Positions 11,228 through 22,525 of a DNA stretch of 64,000 nucleotides are shown one piece after another; the first letter of the stretch is position 1; every line of letters starts with the position of its first letter. This DNA is from Phymatolithon calcareum (Eukaryota > Rhodophyta > Florideophyceae > Hapalidiales): the NCBI GenBank assembly GCA_977006965.1, contig OZ345380.1, positions 496,001 to 560,000 of the forward strand. The letters are read 5' to 3'. The notes under the pieces are model-generated. The model was not told where the DNA came from. It searched no databases and was given only the letters and a program-made list of their open reading frames with translations. The position numbers and the translations under genes were made by a program.

Positions 11228-11605
11228 ATGGCTCCGAAGGGTAACAAGTCGGTCCCCAAGCCCGACAAGGGCAAGAAGAGCGTCCCCGCCGTCGCATCCA
11301 CTGACAAGAAGAAGAGGAACAAGAAGAGGAACGAGTCATACTCCATCTACATCTACAAGGTCCTTAAACAGGTGCATCCCGACACCGGTGTTTCGTCCAA
11401 AGCCATGAGCATCATGAATTCGTTTGTGAACGATCTGTTCGAGCGTATTGCGTCCGAGGCGGCCAAGCTGAGCACGTACAGCGGTACCAAGACACTTACT
11501 TCGCGCGAAATCCAAACTGCGATTCGTCTCATTCTGCCAGGTGAGCTTGCCAAGCATGCCGTTTCCGAGGGTACTAAGGCTGTGACCAAGTACTCTAGTG
11601 CATAA
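11228..11605 (+). CDS. H2B: Histone H2B
   Basis: Core histone H2B of 125 codons. The Lys/Pro-rich tail ([17 protein letters not shown]) is followed by the canonical [18 protein letters not shown] core and the C-terminal helix ending AVTKYSSA; the Lys of AVTKYSS is the usual ubiquitination site. It is the only complete H2B in the window. AATAAA follows within about 25 bp of the stop. The inverted duplication begins inside its last 32 nt. Confidence 0.98.
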   Translation: MAPKGNKSVPKPDKGKKSVPAVASTDKKKRNKKRNESYSIYIYKVLKQVHPDTGVSSKAMSIMNSFVNDLFERIASEAAKLSTYSGTKTLTSREIQTAIRLILPGELAKHAVSEGTKAVTKYSSA

Positions 11606-12188
11606 TTTGCCAGCTTCCTGTACAATAAATATGTATTTCCCAGTTTCTCAAATTGCTCTTTTCGCTATCTGCTAAATCTATATGGTTACAGAGGAGAACA
11701 AATTCATGACTCGATCGCAACCAGATGTGGTGATTACCTCCGCGAAAGTAGAGAACTTGCATTTCGCAACTTCCGTCCCGTGTGTACGTCACGGAAAAGA
11801 ATAACACGGAAGTGTTGCGCTTGGTAAGACAAATGCAATACATTACATCATATCTTGCATGGGCTTCTTTTCTGGGTAGATTAGTTCACAGGAAATGTAT
11901 TTTAAGCCGGAAGTAGGTTGAGGAGTAGTAGAGCAGTCAAGAAAGACTGAGTGCACCTCAAGATGAAACAAGAGTCTGATCAACCCTTACATTTTGTTCG
12001 AAAGGGACCCCGTGTACACAGTAATCGCGTAATGACAGACTTGAGCTTTGTGCGCAGTGGGGCTCTAGGCACGGGTCTTAGAATGAGAAAACAATTACGA
12101 ACGAACAAGGAACACATATTGCCGCTTTCACATCTAGTTACAGGCGCTTGTCTGAATCGAATTTGACTTGCTTGAGACACTAAAAATA

Positions 12189-13203
12189 TTTTTTTTTTTT
12201 GAATTTTGAATTTATTAAACGCCCTCAGAAACACTCATAAGACTGTAAGGGAGATGCGTTTCAGATGCTACTACCTGGTAGCTCCGTTAAAGCCCGCAAA
12301 AGCTCGTTGCTATCGTCGTAGCCCTAGCTGCAAAAACCCTCCTCCAGAGAAGGTGGAGGGAAAAGCTTAGAGTCCACTTGTCCTGTTCGTAGGAATCTCA
12401 GCGTCGCCGTTCTATTTTGTCTTGGTCTATTCCATGTCGTCATAAAAGACGATTGTGAGGAATAGTACTTTGTCAAGTGCCTTTTCAGTCTCACTAGTCT
12501 CCTCTTCTGTTAGTCGATATCTTTGAAGGTACACTTCAAGCTTGTTCATGAGAGTTGGTACGATTTCACCGAATTTGTCTTCCAGAAGTGTGGTACTCAA
12601 TGGGGGAAAACGTCCGAATGCCCATTTAATCGCCAATTGGCGGTGACGTGCTTTCGGTAGTCTGATGATGGCGGGAGTAGACCCGGGAATATTATAAGGA
12701 ATATTCCTCTTTCTGCTCGCCTCCAAGCCGTCTCCTTCGTCTTTAAAGAGCAGGTCCCTCAACGATTTTGCTGAAACTCGCTGCTTGAGATAGGTTAGTG
12801 CCGTCTCGAATAGGTCGTGATGTAACATTGATGATATGTCACGACACACCCATTGCAATTCCTCAACGTCTCTTTCCTCTCTTGGGACTGCGAGCAAGCC
12901 CATTTTCCTTGTTCTGGCTCGTTCAAGCATTCGTAACGCTAGAACTAATCTTCTGTCTTCCGCATTATGTATGCGACAGAAAAGACGAAGTCTCGCGGTT
13001 CGATTTTTTGCGATTGGACCAAATATCGCGCTAGTACTGCTGCACACCACTCCACGGCGACATCCGTGTGCCCTTTGCGGAACGCTAATTCAATTCTTGC
13101 TTGTGACAGGACTCGAACCGGCGACCTCAACATTCCTGCCTGTATCATACCGAAATATGCGCACAGGTTCGCGGAGGCAGTTTTACCACTATACCACAGG
13201 TGG
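12189..13203 (-). mobile_element. tRNA-headed poly(A) retroposon (copy 2)
   Basis: Inverted copy of 3397-4412 with the same 10-bp target duplication (ACTAAAAATA on this strand) at 12179-12188 and 13204-13213. Tail, B box and A box are preserved. Sharing the target duplication shows that it was inserted once and then duplicated with the histones. Confidence 0.72.
12427..13050 (-). CDS. Retroposon body ORF (copy 2, uncertain)
   Basis: Same 207-codon frame as 3550-4173. Six substitutions separate the two (L/F, I/M, P/L, E/D, D/N, Y/S) and all change the amino acid. It starts with GTG; the first ATG is 40 codons in. Function is unknown and it is probably a decaying retroelement remnant. Confidence 0.38.
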   Translation of the reverse strand: MVCSSTSAIFGPIAKNRTARLRLFCRIHNAEDRRLVLALRMLERARTRKMGLLAVPREERDVEELQWVCRDISSMLHHDLFETALTYLKQRVSAKSLRDLLFKDEGDGLEASRKRNIPYNIPGSTPAIIRLPKARHRQLAIKWAFGRFPPLSTTLLEDKFGEIVPTLMNKLEVYLQRYRLTEEETSETEKALDKVLFLTIVFYDDME

Positions 13204-13461
13204 ACTAAAAATAATGCTAGGGCGTTTGTCAGAGTAAAAGTGCTCGTTTGCGGCAAGAAAGCAATTTTCGAATAGTAGTCGAAGAACACAGTGTCCTCTA
13301 AACTTTCTGCCTCGACTAGCCTGTCGCTATCTCAAAGTCGGCCCTTTGAAAACATGACAAATTAAGATTGGGCCATTTTTTATTGTACTGTACAAGGAGT
13401 AGAATCTAAATGCAAAGTGGGACGGAAAACCTTGGATAGCGAAAAAATCTTGCAATATAGC

Positions 13462-14596
<1,135 letters not shown>

Positions 14597-15169
14597 TCAA
14601 ATGCTGGGAACGGCGAAATTGCGAAGTCATGTAAATTTGTCCTAACTTAATTTAGAACCAAAATAAACCGAAGAGTCACACTACAGTAATGTCCTCGCGT
14701 CTTCGTGATATTGAAACCTTAGAAATCGCGCTTGGATCCGATTCTCACCGAAATGTGGGCAAAGAAAGTGCTGCATAGATCTCAAAGGATCCTCCTAGCA
14801 TCATTGCAGGGACATTGAATCATCGGCAACCACATGAACAATATGAAATTTGTCGCCCCTCCTTTGGTGAGTCATGGCGGCTCGGCTCAAACTGCTCTCA
14901 GCACATTTCACCTCCCATTTGGAGGTGGACATGGTCTCACTTGGCCAAATCTTTTTCGCGCGGCATCGGAAAGCGAGCACATTCAGGTTTTCGTGCTCGC
15001 AACTAAACAAGTCAAATTTTCCGCCGTAATGGGAGTCATCGCCTTCGTACTCCCCTCTTATTCTAGCAACTTGTTCAGCGCATTCGCATGCTCACAGCAC
15101 ATCTCAAAGTATCCCTTTGGGTCCTGTGTACTCCCGCCAGGCCCGAATCCCGCCCCATATCTCACAAGC

Positions 15170-16155
15170 AGACAATAAAATAAAATCTGTACAATACTCT
15201 CCGCTCTTCAAATCCCTTCTCCTTCGGTCTTACCTCATGATAAGCGTCATAAAACTATTCCCGAAACCTCCCAAAAAGAGAAGAAACCGCCAAATCAACT
15301 TTCGCATGTCCCCAGTACGATGCCGGTCTGAAACACCGCATTCCCTCTTCCCCTTCGATACCCCGCAATTCCCCCAGAAAAGATCGCCATGCAGAAGCGC
15401 CGGGAGTACCTCAACACCCCCAAAGAGCGCCCGCCGCACACGATCGACATCACACACGCGCTAATTGCATTGGCAGCTTCATTGCTGGTGCCATGAAACG
15501 CAGCTCCGCGTAGAAGCGCCTCCTGCTAACGGGGTACAAGACGCTGCGCGATGAAAAAGGCAACCCAGTCTTTGCACCACCTATTGTCCAGAACGGCCTC
15601 GCCAAGATATATCGTCGTCTCGAATCCGAACACCGGCAAAGGGACGCGCGCAGTGCCGCCACGTGACTTGGACTGTGCGTGCAAAGTCGCTAGAGCGCGA
15701 CCGAGAGCCGCCTGTGTGCCTGGAACCCACAGTCCGAACGGCGCAAGGTCCGCCCATTCAATGAAGCCAAGGGGTGTGCGAGAACCGCCAGTGCCAAGCC
15801 CGCGCGGCACCCAGAGATCGGCAGCGTGGGAACACAGGGCGCGCAACGAGACCTGCTCGGCGTGAAAACGGGCGCGGGCGAATGATGAGCTGGTCCGAGG
15901 TCGCGCAGCCTTGACCAGAAGTGGTGTACCGTCGGAGAGTACGGCGCGAAAATGACGACTGGTCTGTCCCGATGCGGCTGTGGTTTCGCGGATTGAAGTT
16001 GCGGACTGGCCGCAGACGGCCAGCACGGAGGAGCGGATCTCGGCATCTAGTTCTTGCGCAGATGCATTCGTGGCGCTGGATGCGCCGGGTGCCACGAAGC
16101 GTAGCGCGGGTGCCGCGCTAGATTCGGGATTACAATCATTAGCTGAAATCTGCAC
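15170..16155 (-). pseudogene. Fructosamine/ketosamine-3-kinase pseudogene, copy 1
   Basis: The N-terminal 209 codons match the FN3K family (protein deglycation kinases with an aminoglycoside-kinase fold): FGFETTIYLGEAVLDNRWCKDW is close to the family signature, cut here at LDNRWCKDWV. Downstream, ALLHGDLFWGN carries the catalytic HGDxxxxN. The two parts are separated by an in-frame TAG and a 13-bp deletion that shifts frame, so it is dead. No ATG was found for the amino terminus. The same TAG occurs in copy 2 at 31.4 kb. Confidence 0.8.
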
Positions 16156-16220
16156 CCCGCGAAAAAAATAGTAAAAAATGATATCTGAAGAAGTGTAACT
16201 TGAGTATCGTGGGTGCCTTC

Positions 16221-16273
16221 AAACTTTTCATTTGAGCCTGACTGTCTGACAGTCAGGCTCAAATGAAAAGTTT
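16221..16273. repeat. 53-bp palindrome (26-nt arms)
   Basis: Arms beginning AAACTTTTCATTTGAGCCTG are exact reverse complements around one T. The corresponding place in the second copy (about 32130) has a single arm only. Confidence 0.9.
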
Positions 16274-16290
16274 GGAGGCTCAAATGACGT

Positions 16291-16339
16291 GTGTGAGTGC
16301 GGAGCTTATCTGTCAGACAGATAAGCTCCGCACTCACAC
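16291..16339. repeat. 49-bp palindrome (24-nt arms)
   Basis: Arms beginning GTGTGAGTGCGGAGCTTATC are exact reverse complements around one A. It lies 17 bp after the previous palindrome. Only one arm is present in the second copy. Confidence 0.9.
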
Positions 16340-17227
16340 AGGTGCTAGAACTTGAAATGATTTTAAAACTTTACGAAAAAGATGAAATGTTTTCAAAAAT
16401 GTCTTACAGACAACCCAGTTTCATGTTTTGCAATTCATACTTAAAAAAGGGCAGAACAACTCCAAAATACCATTTTGCTGTCACTAAGTGTCACGAATTT
16501 GTGGTACGGAGCATAACTCCAACCTGAAAGAACAGGGTGCATGGTAGGGTGCAGAGTCCTCTGGACAATTAAAAAACTCGTTGTACTGCTGCAATACACA
16601 CCCACTTCTGCACCTAGTTGAGGATACAAACCTTGAACTTTGAGTTGTTTATTTAAACGGAGGTATATGAAGCGTTTAGTCTTTCAGAGCCTGTCCACGC
16701 ATACTCCGGCATTCTGATTATATTCTAGTATTGTAATTAAGTACCTCCTTCGCTCTCCAGTCATCATAATCTTCAAGGCTTGAGCTTTTTTCACATTCGC
16801 TCTTCTAAATTCTCAAATGAACGCAACATCACCATTTCGATGAATCGAGTTCGCCGCAATTGCAACCCTTAGCCATAGAGTCAAAAAACTCCACCATTTG
16901 CATTAAGTGTAATAGGCACTATCCTCTCGACCAGAGTCCTGACATATACACGTTTTGCACATAAAATCGTCTTCAAACACACACTGCCGTATAGAAAGCG
17001 AACACGAAGGGATTATTTTTGTCTGCAAGGGGGTCAAATAGTCGTGTCCTGAAAAATATAGTCCCGTCTTAGCGTCACTTTCTCTAAATGGTTACTATCT
17101 TAGACGCGTTTACTCTTCTTCTGTTTCAAGAAATTAATCAAAGTACTACAAGTGAGATTTCAAATGGTTGTAAGCATGTGAACGTAAGGTATATATACGT
17201 TATCACCTGGTTAGTGGATGTGCGGGG

Positions 17228-17337
17228 CTCAGATATCGCAATATCTAGTCCCAAGGGGTTGATATCCGGCCCGAGTGGGCCGAAGACCCCGAGGGACGGA
17301 TATCGAATCTGAGGGACTAGATATTGCTATATCTGAG
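17228..17337. repeat. Nested foldback hairpin
   Basis: 25-nt outer arms (17228-17252 and 17313-17337, one mismatch) enclose a second inverted repeat (TGATATCCG / CGGATATCGA) and a central GGCCCGAGTGGGCC. A second copy lies at 33060-33169. The loop core GGCCCGAGTGG recurs in the hairpin at 51.5 kb. Confidence 0.85.
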
Positions 17338-17339
17338 AC

Positions 17340-17506
17340 CCAAACCGACACTACACCAGGTGATTACATGCTTATCACACGGTGTGTAGCCAGATTTGTT
17401 GGCAGTTGTTACTATAAAAGAAACAAACCAACACTACACCAGGTGATTACATGCTTATCACACGGTGCATAACTTGATTTGGTGGCAGTTGTTACTATAA
17501 AAGGAA
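17340..17506. repeat. 83-bp tandem repeat, two units
   Basis: Units start near CCGACACTACACCAGGTGA and CCAACACTACACCAGGTGA, 83 bp apart, each ending GTTACTATAAAAG. Repeated at about 33172-33338. The Gypsy element inserted just downstream of the second copy. Confidence 0.85.
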
Positions 17507-17609
17507 ATATGGTGCTTTGTAGAGGCGCAGAGCAAATGACGGTCCATGATTAATATACTGTGTGTGTGTTTTGGGAATGGCTGGATGGATGAAGAGGAAG
17601 AGCCGGAAT

Positions 17610-17840
17610 TTCGGGCGCATCTGGGAATGCGGAAGACCCGTCCTTTTCTCAAGAATCGTTGAAGTACCTTGGCGTTCGTGTACCTGAAAACACAAAGCGT
17701 GCCAATCAAATCACTATACGAGCGTTTGCACCCTTTGTTATTAACGGAAGTTACATTGATGATCACTTCCTATAGGAGCCGCATTTGAAATCGCTTATGC
17801 TTGATACAGAAGGACGCCGGTGCGAGTTTCGAGTTCCTTG
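17610..17840 (+). pseudogene. Unidentified coding relic, copy 1
   Basis: A plus-strand frame reading AGISGASGNAEDPSFSQESL, then LGVRVPENTKRAN and INGSYIDDHFL, a TAG, and EPHLKSLMLD. The homologous stretch at 38975-39285 keeps the frame and the same TAG with mostly conservative changes. A GGTGAGT splice-donor-like sequence follows in both. I cannot name the family. Confidence 0.3.
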
Positions 17841-18312
17841 GACTTCACAAAGGTGAGTAGAATAACGTAATGTAGCTTGCATGTACCCTTAAACATGTTA
17901 AAGAAAGACTCTTTTCAAGTGCAGGTTCACACTCAGCTTTAGTATAACTAATATTAACCAGTCTGAATCCCTGACCTTAAGTTTCCCCAACGATGCTTTA
18001 AGCTTAACTCTTCCCAAGAACTAAATCACCCTCAAGTCAACATCTATTACCTTGAATTCCCCATTGCTACTTACAGATATATCCATGTCCCTTGGGATGG
18101 ATATAAAATATCCATATCCCAAGGGAAAGGTATATCACCGACCGCAAATAACTGCTTGGTATTTGACCCTGGTTCATGTCATATTGACCCTCGCTTGTGT
18201 CATAGGGCTATATCATGTATTTGACTTATTGATGCGTATAAGTCCTAATTACAAAAGTAATTTTCTAGTCTCGTGCACGCACTGAATGTACGTCAATTTT
18301 CATTATGCGCGC

Positions 18313-19491
18313 TTATTTGCAAAAGTGTCCAAACTTACTCCACTTCCACTCATTCCCGTCGCAGCATTGCTTGCATGTAGTTCCTGCAAGGCAACGTACA
18401 TCGCGCCAGCAAGGCTCCTTCCCACAGGCAGTAAACACCTTCCCGGCCCAATACGAGTGGCCATTGCAGCACGCTTTGCATGTAGTGCCCGCAGCACAGA
18501 TTTTGCCGTCGCTCCAGCAAGCCGGTTTTCCGCACGCGGTGAACGCCTTGCTCCACCAATAGTGCTGGGTATTGCAGCACTTCCAGCAAGTGGTGCTCAG
18601 ACCGCACAGCGTTCCGTCAGACCAGCAATCTTTGTCCGGATCACCATCTCGAAGCGCCTCTTGTGCCTTGAACGGCGAACCGTACTCGTAGTAGTCGATG
18701 TGGATGATATTGACGCGCTTCTTTGCGTAGTCTTGCTTCATAAGCTCCCTGGCGTTGAACAAAATGCGGTAGTAGCGATTGACCCTTTCCGATGCGATGA
18801 TGTTGCCAAGGCCGGTAAGCGAGCAAAAGTGATTCATAAGCACGGCGGGGCGGCGCGCCTTCTTTTCATTCGGATACCTCTCGCCCATTGGCGGGCCGTC
18901 GAAGTAACAGCTTCTCCACTCGTAGTCGTTCTCGATGATGAAGCGCGGCGAGTAATGCATTCCTTTTCCGGTATCCACGTTGCTGCTTCTTGATGTCAGG
19001 ACAAGCACGCGTTTGTTTTGCTCGATATAATACGCCAGTTGCTTGCGACTGTCAAAGTTGATGATGAGGAGGCTACCGAAGAGGTTGAGGAACGCGTTGA
19101 CGACCTTGGAGTCCTTCATCTCGTCCTGCAGCTGTATGATTACGAACTCGTTGCGGTTGCTCCCTTTGTTGAGCTCGGAGACAAGGTCCTTAATCACATC
19201 TGACGGATTGTAGCCCCATTCAATGCCATGTTCCGTGAACAGCTCTCCGTCTTTGTCGTAAAGATCGAGGTTAAACCCGCGAATGCCATCGCGGAACTGC
19301 GTTTTGAGGTTCTTGTTCTGGTTCGGAGACAACACCTTTACTGGTGTCGCCAGCGAGTTGTGAGTCTGCAAGATCACGATCGTATCAAGGTGCTTATCGC
19401 AAAAATACCCGGAACACGCACCGAGCGCTTGATCCAGCTCGATCGCGAGGATTAGCGCCCAGAACATGAAGCGCACAGCGGAGAGCTTCAT
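18313..19491 (-). CDS. Secreted PLC-X-domain protein with Cys-rich triple repeat
   Basis: 392 residues from the ATG that gives a clear signal peptide (FMFWALILAIELDQALG); a farther upstream ATG would add 56 basic residues before it and is less likely. Residues about 34-285 match the PI-PLC X-domain family, with the two catalytic histidines in QTHNS (H44) and FTEHG (H88) and RDGIRGFNLDL between them. Residues about 286-392 are three modules of about 36 residues with the pattern CWxDGxxCxxGTTCxxCCN, then YW..K.FTACGK. Substrate is not inferable; candidates are phosphatidylinositol or a GPI anchor. It is intact, without introns, and lies between duplicated segments and LINEs. Confidence 0.85.
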   Translation of the reverse strand: MKLSAVRFMFWALILAIELDQALGACSGYFCDKHLDTIVILQTHNSLATPVKVLSPNQNKNLKTQFRDGIRGFNLDLYDKDGELFTEHGIEWGYNPSDVIKDLVSELNKGSNRNEFVIIQLQDEMKDSKVVNAFLNLFGSLLIINFDSRKQLAYYIEQNKRVLVLTSRSSNVDTGKGMHYSPRFIIENDYEWRSCYFDGPPMGERYPNEKKARRPAVLMNHFCSLTGLGNIIASERVNRYYRILFNARELMKQDYAKKRVNIIHIDYYEYGSPFKAQEALRDGDPDKDCWSDGTLCGLSTTCWKCCNTQHYWWSKAFTACGKPACWSDGKICAAGTTCKACCNGHSYWAGKVFTACGKEPCWRDVRCLAGTTCKQCCDGNEWKWSKFGHFCK

Positions 19492-20313
19492 CGCGGCAAG
19501 AAGTGCGGCGATGTGGTGTTTGTTGCTTGGCGCTGAACGCTTTGAGCGCAAAGCTGGTCGACATTTAAGAGCCGTAGAATGAAATACAGTGCGCGAAATT
19601 TGACTAGAGACACAAGGAACCCTAGCTCCGAATAGCGCACGAGGATAAATGTAGTTCACTAGACAAAGACATGGACCTGTTGCCCATTTTAGGAAAGTGG
19701 TCGAATCCTATAAACTATGCCAGAGCCAATTCGGCACTGTTGTATCTCACCGTTTTCCTTGCAACGTAGTGTAGACCAACAAGGGTATAGCGTAATTAGA
19801 AGATTTTATTGTAGTGCCCGGTGTCATCTTTGCGACAGTACGAGAGAAAATCAAGGGATATACACCTTTGCATACATATGCCAACAATGCAGTACACGTG
19901 CATCAGTTCTAGCCACATTCCTTTTTTGAAAGTGGTTTCAAGGCCTCTAAGTATAGAAACTACTCTAGGGAGATACGGGAAAGTTCGATTTATGGGGCGA
20001 AGGATGTGATTTTGATTGATAGAAGAAATTGGGCATACAGGATTGACTGATAGACAAGCGAAGCCTCGTTGCAAAAATTTCGAAAATAAAGGTAGTTTTA
20101 ATCCTGGTTTGGCTCGGTTGGTACATTAAAACAGGTTTTGACCAGACGGGGATCTCATAACCTCACAGCTGTAATCAAGAGGAGCATTCAGGCAACGCGC
20201 GCAGCTCCGAACAGTACAGTACGAAAGTTATAATGGACGGCGAATTCCATGAGAGCTAATTATTCCAAAGATTGGGAAAAGTCCAGCCTAATTCGGGGAA
20301 AAATTAGGCTTTG
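19492..20313. other. Intergenic region with a foldback-element end
   Basis: No gene seen. About 19945-20085 is a diverged copy of the terminal inverted repeat of the element at 25676-26753 (AGATACGGGAAAGTTCGA onward), without a partner end. The sequence just before 20314 joins the LINE target site. Confidence 0.55.
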
Positions 20314-20326
20314 GTGAAACGGAAGG

Positions 20327-22512
20327 GATATTTGATGATTTTATTTTTGAGAGCTCCCAAAGCCTCACCTTGGAGTAACGGGGCAGCTCTTGCATAATCT
20401 CTACGCTATAGTCATCTGGCTGCTCAAAACGTTCTTGATTCGTAATTCTCTCCCAACAAGAGCTCCGGTAAGTCTCTTGCACTCAAACTCAATTTCTGTA
20501 CTCATCTTCGATGACGCTAGAGTACGTTGTAAGGCGACTAGTTCGACCACCGCGGTAATCCCACAGTACGCACCCAACACTGATTTCCTCCAAAGGGGTG
20601 CTCGGTTGAATGTCAACCTTAGGCACCTTAAACGTGTTGTTCTTTCTCCTATGTAAAGGATCCCTGGTAGCTTGCCTTCAATAGGAATCTTCATTGACCT
20701 GCCTTCTTCTTCCTTTTCCCATACCTTAATTGTTTCTTCTCTCCTCGTCTTCTTCGTGACAGATCCCTCCTGGGATTTCTGAAGGGCTTGTCGCAAGTCT
20801 TCATACATCTTGAGATATTCAATATCCTTCATTGCTTCCTTTACGTCCTCATCTCTTCCAACGTACTCTTCTGTTTCTTCAAGGCGCAATTTGTGCCTTA
20901 CCAGGCTTAATGCAAACCTTTCTGCTTGATGACGTCTCCTCATCTTTGGTGGTCCCAGTCGGCACAGAACTCGCATTCGGTCCCGGCGGTGTTCGGCATA
21001 CTTTCCGAAAACATTTTTGTAGAACAAGCCCTCTGCCGACTCGAGTGCCGAGAGCAATCGATTTGTCATTGGAGTAACGTGTAACGCATACTCCCATTTC
21101 GGGATAATTAGCGACTTAAAGATCCTGATGCATGTCTCCGGTTTGAATCCTCGAACATTCACTCCAAGCTCCCGCAGCTTATGTATGCATCCTGCAGCAT
21201 TTCGAACTCTTGCTATGGCCGTGTCATCCGTAACACCCTTGTTATTCATGCTTACCCCAAGATACGAGAGTCTCCAGGCTTGATATAGTTCTCGTCCTGC
21301 CAAGTAAAACGTGTGCTTCTGAAGTCCTTTGTACTTAAGAACTTCGCTTTTTCCTGGTTTTGTGTTCCATTTCATGCCATTTTCGCTTGCCCAACTGGTC
21401 GCTATATCAAGAAGTTTCTGCATTCCTCGTCCTGTCTTCGCTTGAAGCTGGACATCATCTGCGAACAATTGCACAGGACTTTCTGAAACGTTCCTGTCTG
21501 TCTTGGAGACGGCTTCTGCGAATGTGTCCATGAATATATTGTATAGGCATGGACTAAGCGGGGAACCTTGAGGTACTCCTCGGTCGATGATACACCACGT
21601 TTCTGTCTCGTCTCCAGCTGATGTGACCCACGATGGTTTTAACAGGTACGCAACCATCCTTGCTATCTCTTGGGGAAGTTTCTCCTTCAGCCTCTTCATG
21701 AGGATATCCCTGGGCACACTATCGTATGCTGCGGATAGGTCAAGAACTGCCATGAACGGATGGCCCTTTTTCATTGAACTTTTTGCCCGGAGTATAGCGA
21801 GATAAGTGCTTCTGTCTTTCCGAAAACCCAGCTGAACCTTATTGAAGCGATAGTTCTCGCGTATGTATGCATCTAGAGCTGAGTCGATGATTTTCCTGGC
21901 TTGACTTAAAAGAGATATGGGCCTGTAGTTTGCTGCTACATGAGCTGGGCCTTTCTTGTATAAGGGAATCAGAGTTGCTTGGCGCCATGCCCGAGGAAGA
22001 CATTTGAGTCTCCCGCATGTTTCCCATAATGCTAGCATTATTTCGAGCCCCGCTTCTTTGTTCGCGTGCAACATTTCGACCGCAATTCCGTCTGGACCTA
22101 CCGCCTTCCCCTTCGGTGCTCTGTTGAATGCTCTTGCGATGTGCCGCTTCATTGCCCTATTGAGTGCAAACGTACGCAACGGCATATTCCAGTCTTCTTC
22201 CGCCTTACAAACACTTGAGATGTATGCTGAGAGTTTGCTTGGGTGCACAGGAGCCCCGAGAGCTTTGTTTGTTCCTTTCCTCCGTGCTTTTGATTTCATG
22301 ATCTTGCTTGTGGTGTTCGCCGCCTCGCTCGGCCCCATTTTCTCAACCTCATGAAGATATCTTTCAAATTGGTCGCATTTGGCTTTTCTCACCTTCTTCT
22401 TTAACAGCATTTTCACCTCTCGGAGGGCTTCTTTGTCACTTTCGAGGCCTGTTCTCCTGTAAGTCTTATAATGCCGGGTTCGTTTCTTGGCCAGATTGTC
22501 GAGCTCCTTGTT
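20327..22512 (-). mobile_element. 5'-truncated LINE (copy A) with 13-bp TSD
   Basis: 2186 bp, minus-strand copy of the 3' two thirds of the LINE at 22526-25645, ending ATCATCAAATATCC. It is flanked by the exact 13-bp repeat GTGAAACGGAAGG at 20314-20326 and 22513-22525. Restoring the target gives GTGAAACGGAAGGTTTCAC, an imperfect palindrome with 7-nt arms, so integration occurred at a hairpin-forming site. Confidence 0.92.
20401..22416 (-). pseudogene. LINE ORF2 fragment (reverse transcriptase)
   Basis: 671 codons lacking the endonuclease region and the first part of ORF2. The RT core is intact (FRKDRSTYLAILR, VLDLSAAYDSVPR, GVPQGSPLSPCLYN, FADD). I see only two amino-acid differences from the plus-strand copy. 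It is dead on arrival by 5' truncation, yet recent. Confidence 0.88.
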
Positions 22513-22525
22513 GTGAAACGGAAGG

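Noticed and set aside
17088-17312. 74-codon ORF conserved at 32920-33144
   Set aside because: It is conserved only as part of the direct duplication and runs through the foldback hairpin; no evidence of coding.
20314-22525. Reading the two LINEs as one inverted-duplication event
   Set aside because: Only the left copy is bounded by the 13-bp direct repeat, which indicates an independent retrotransposition.
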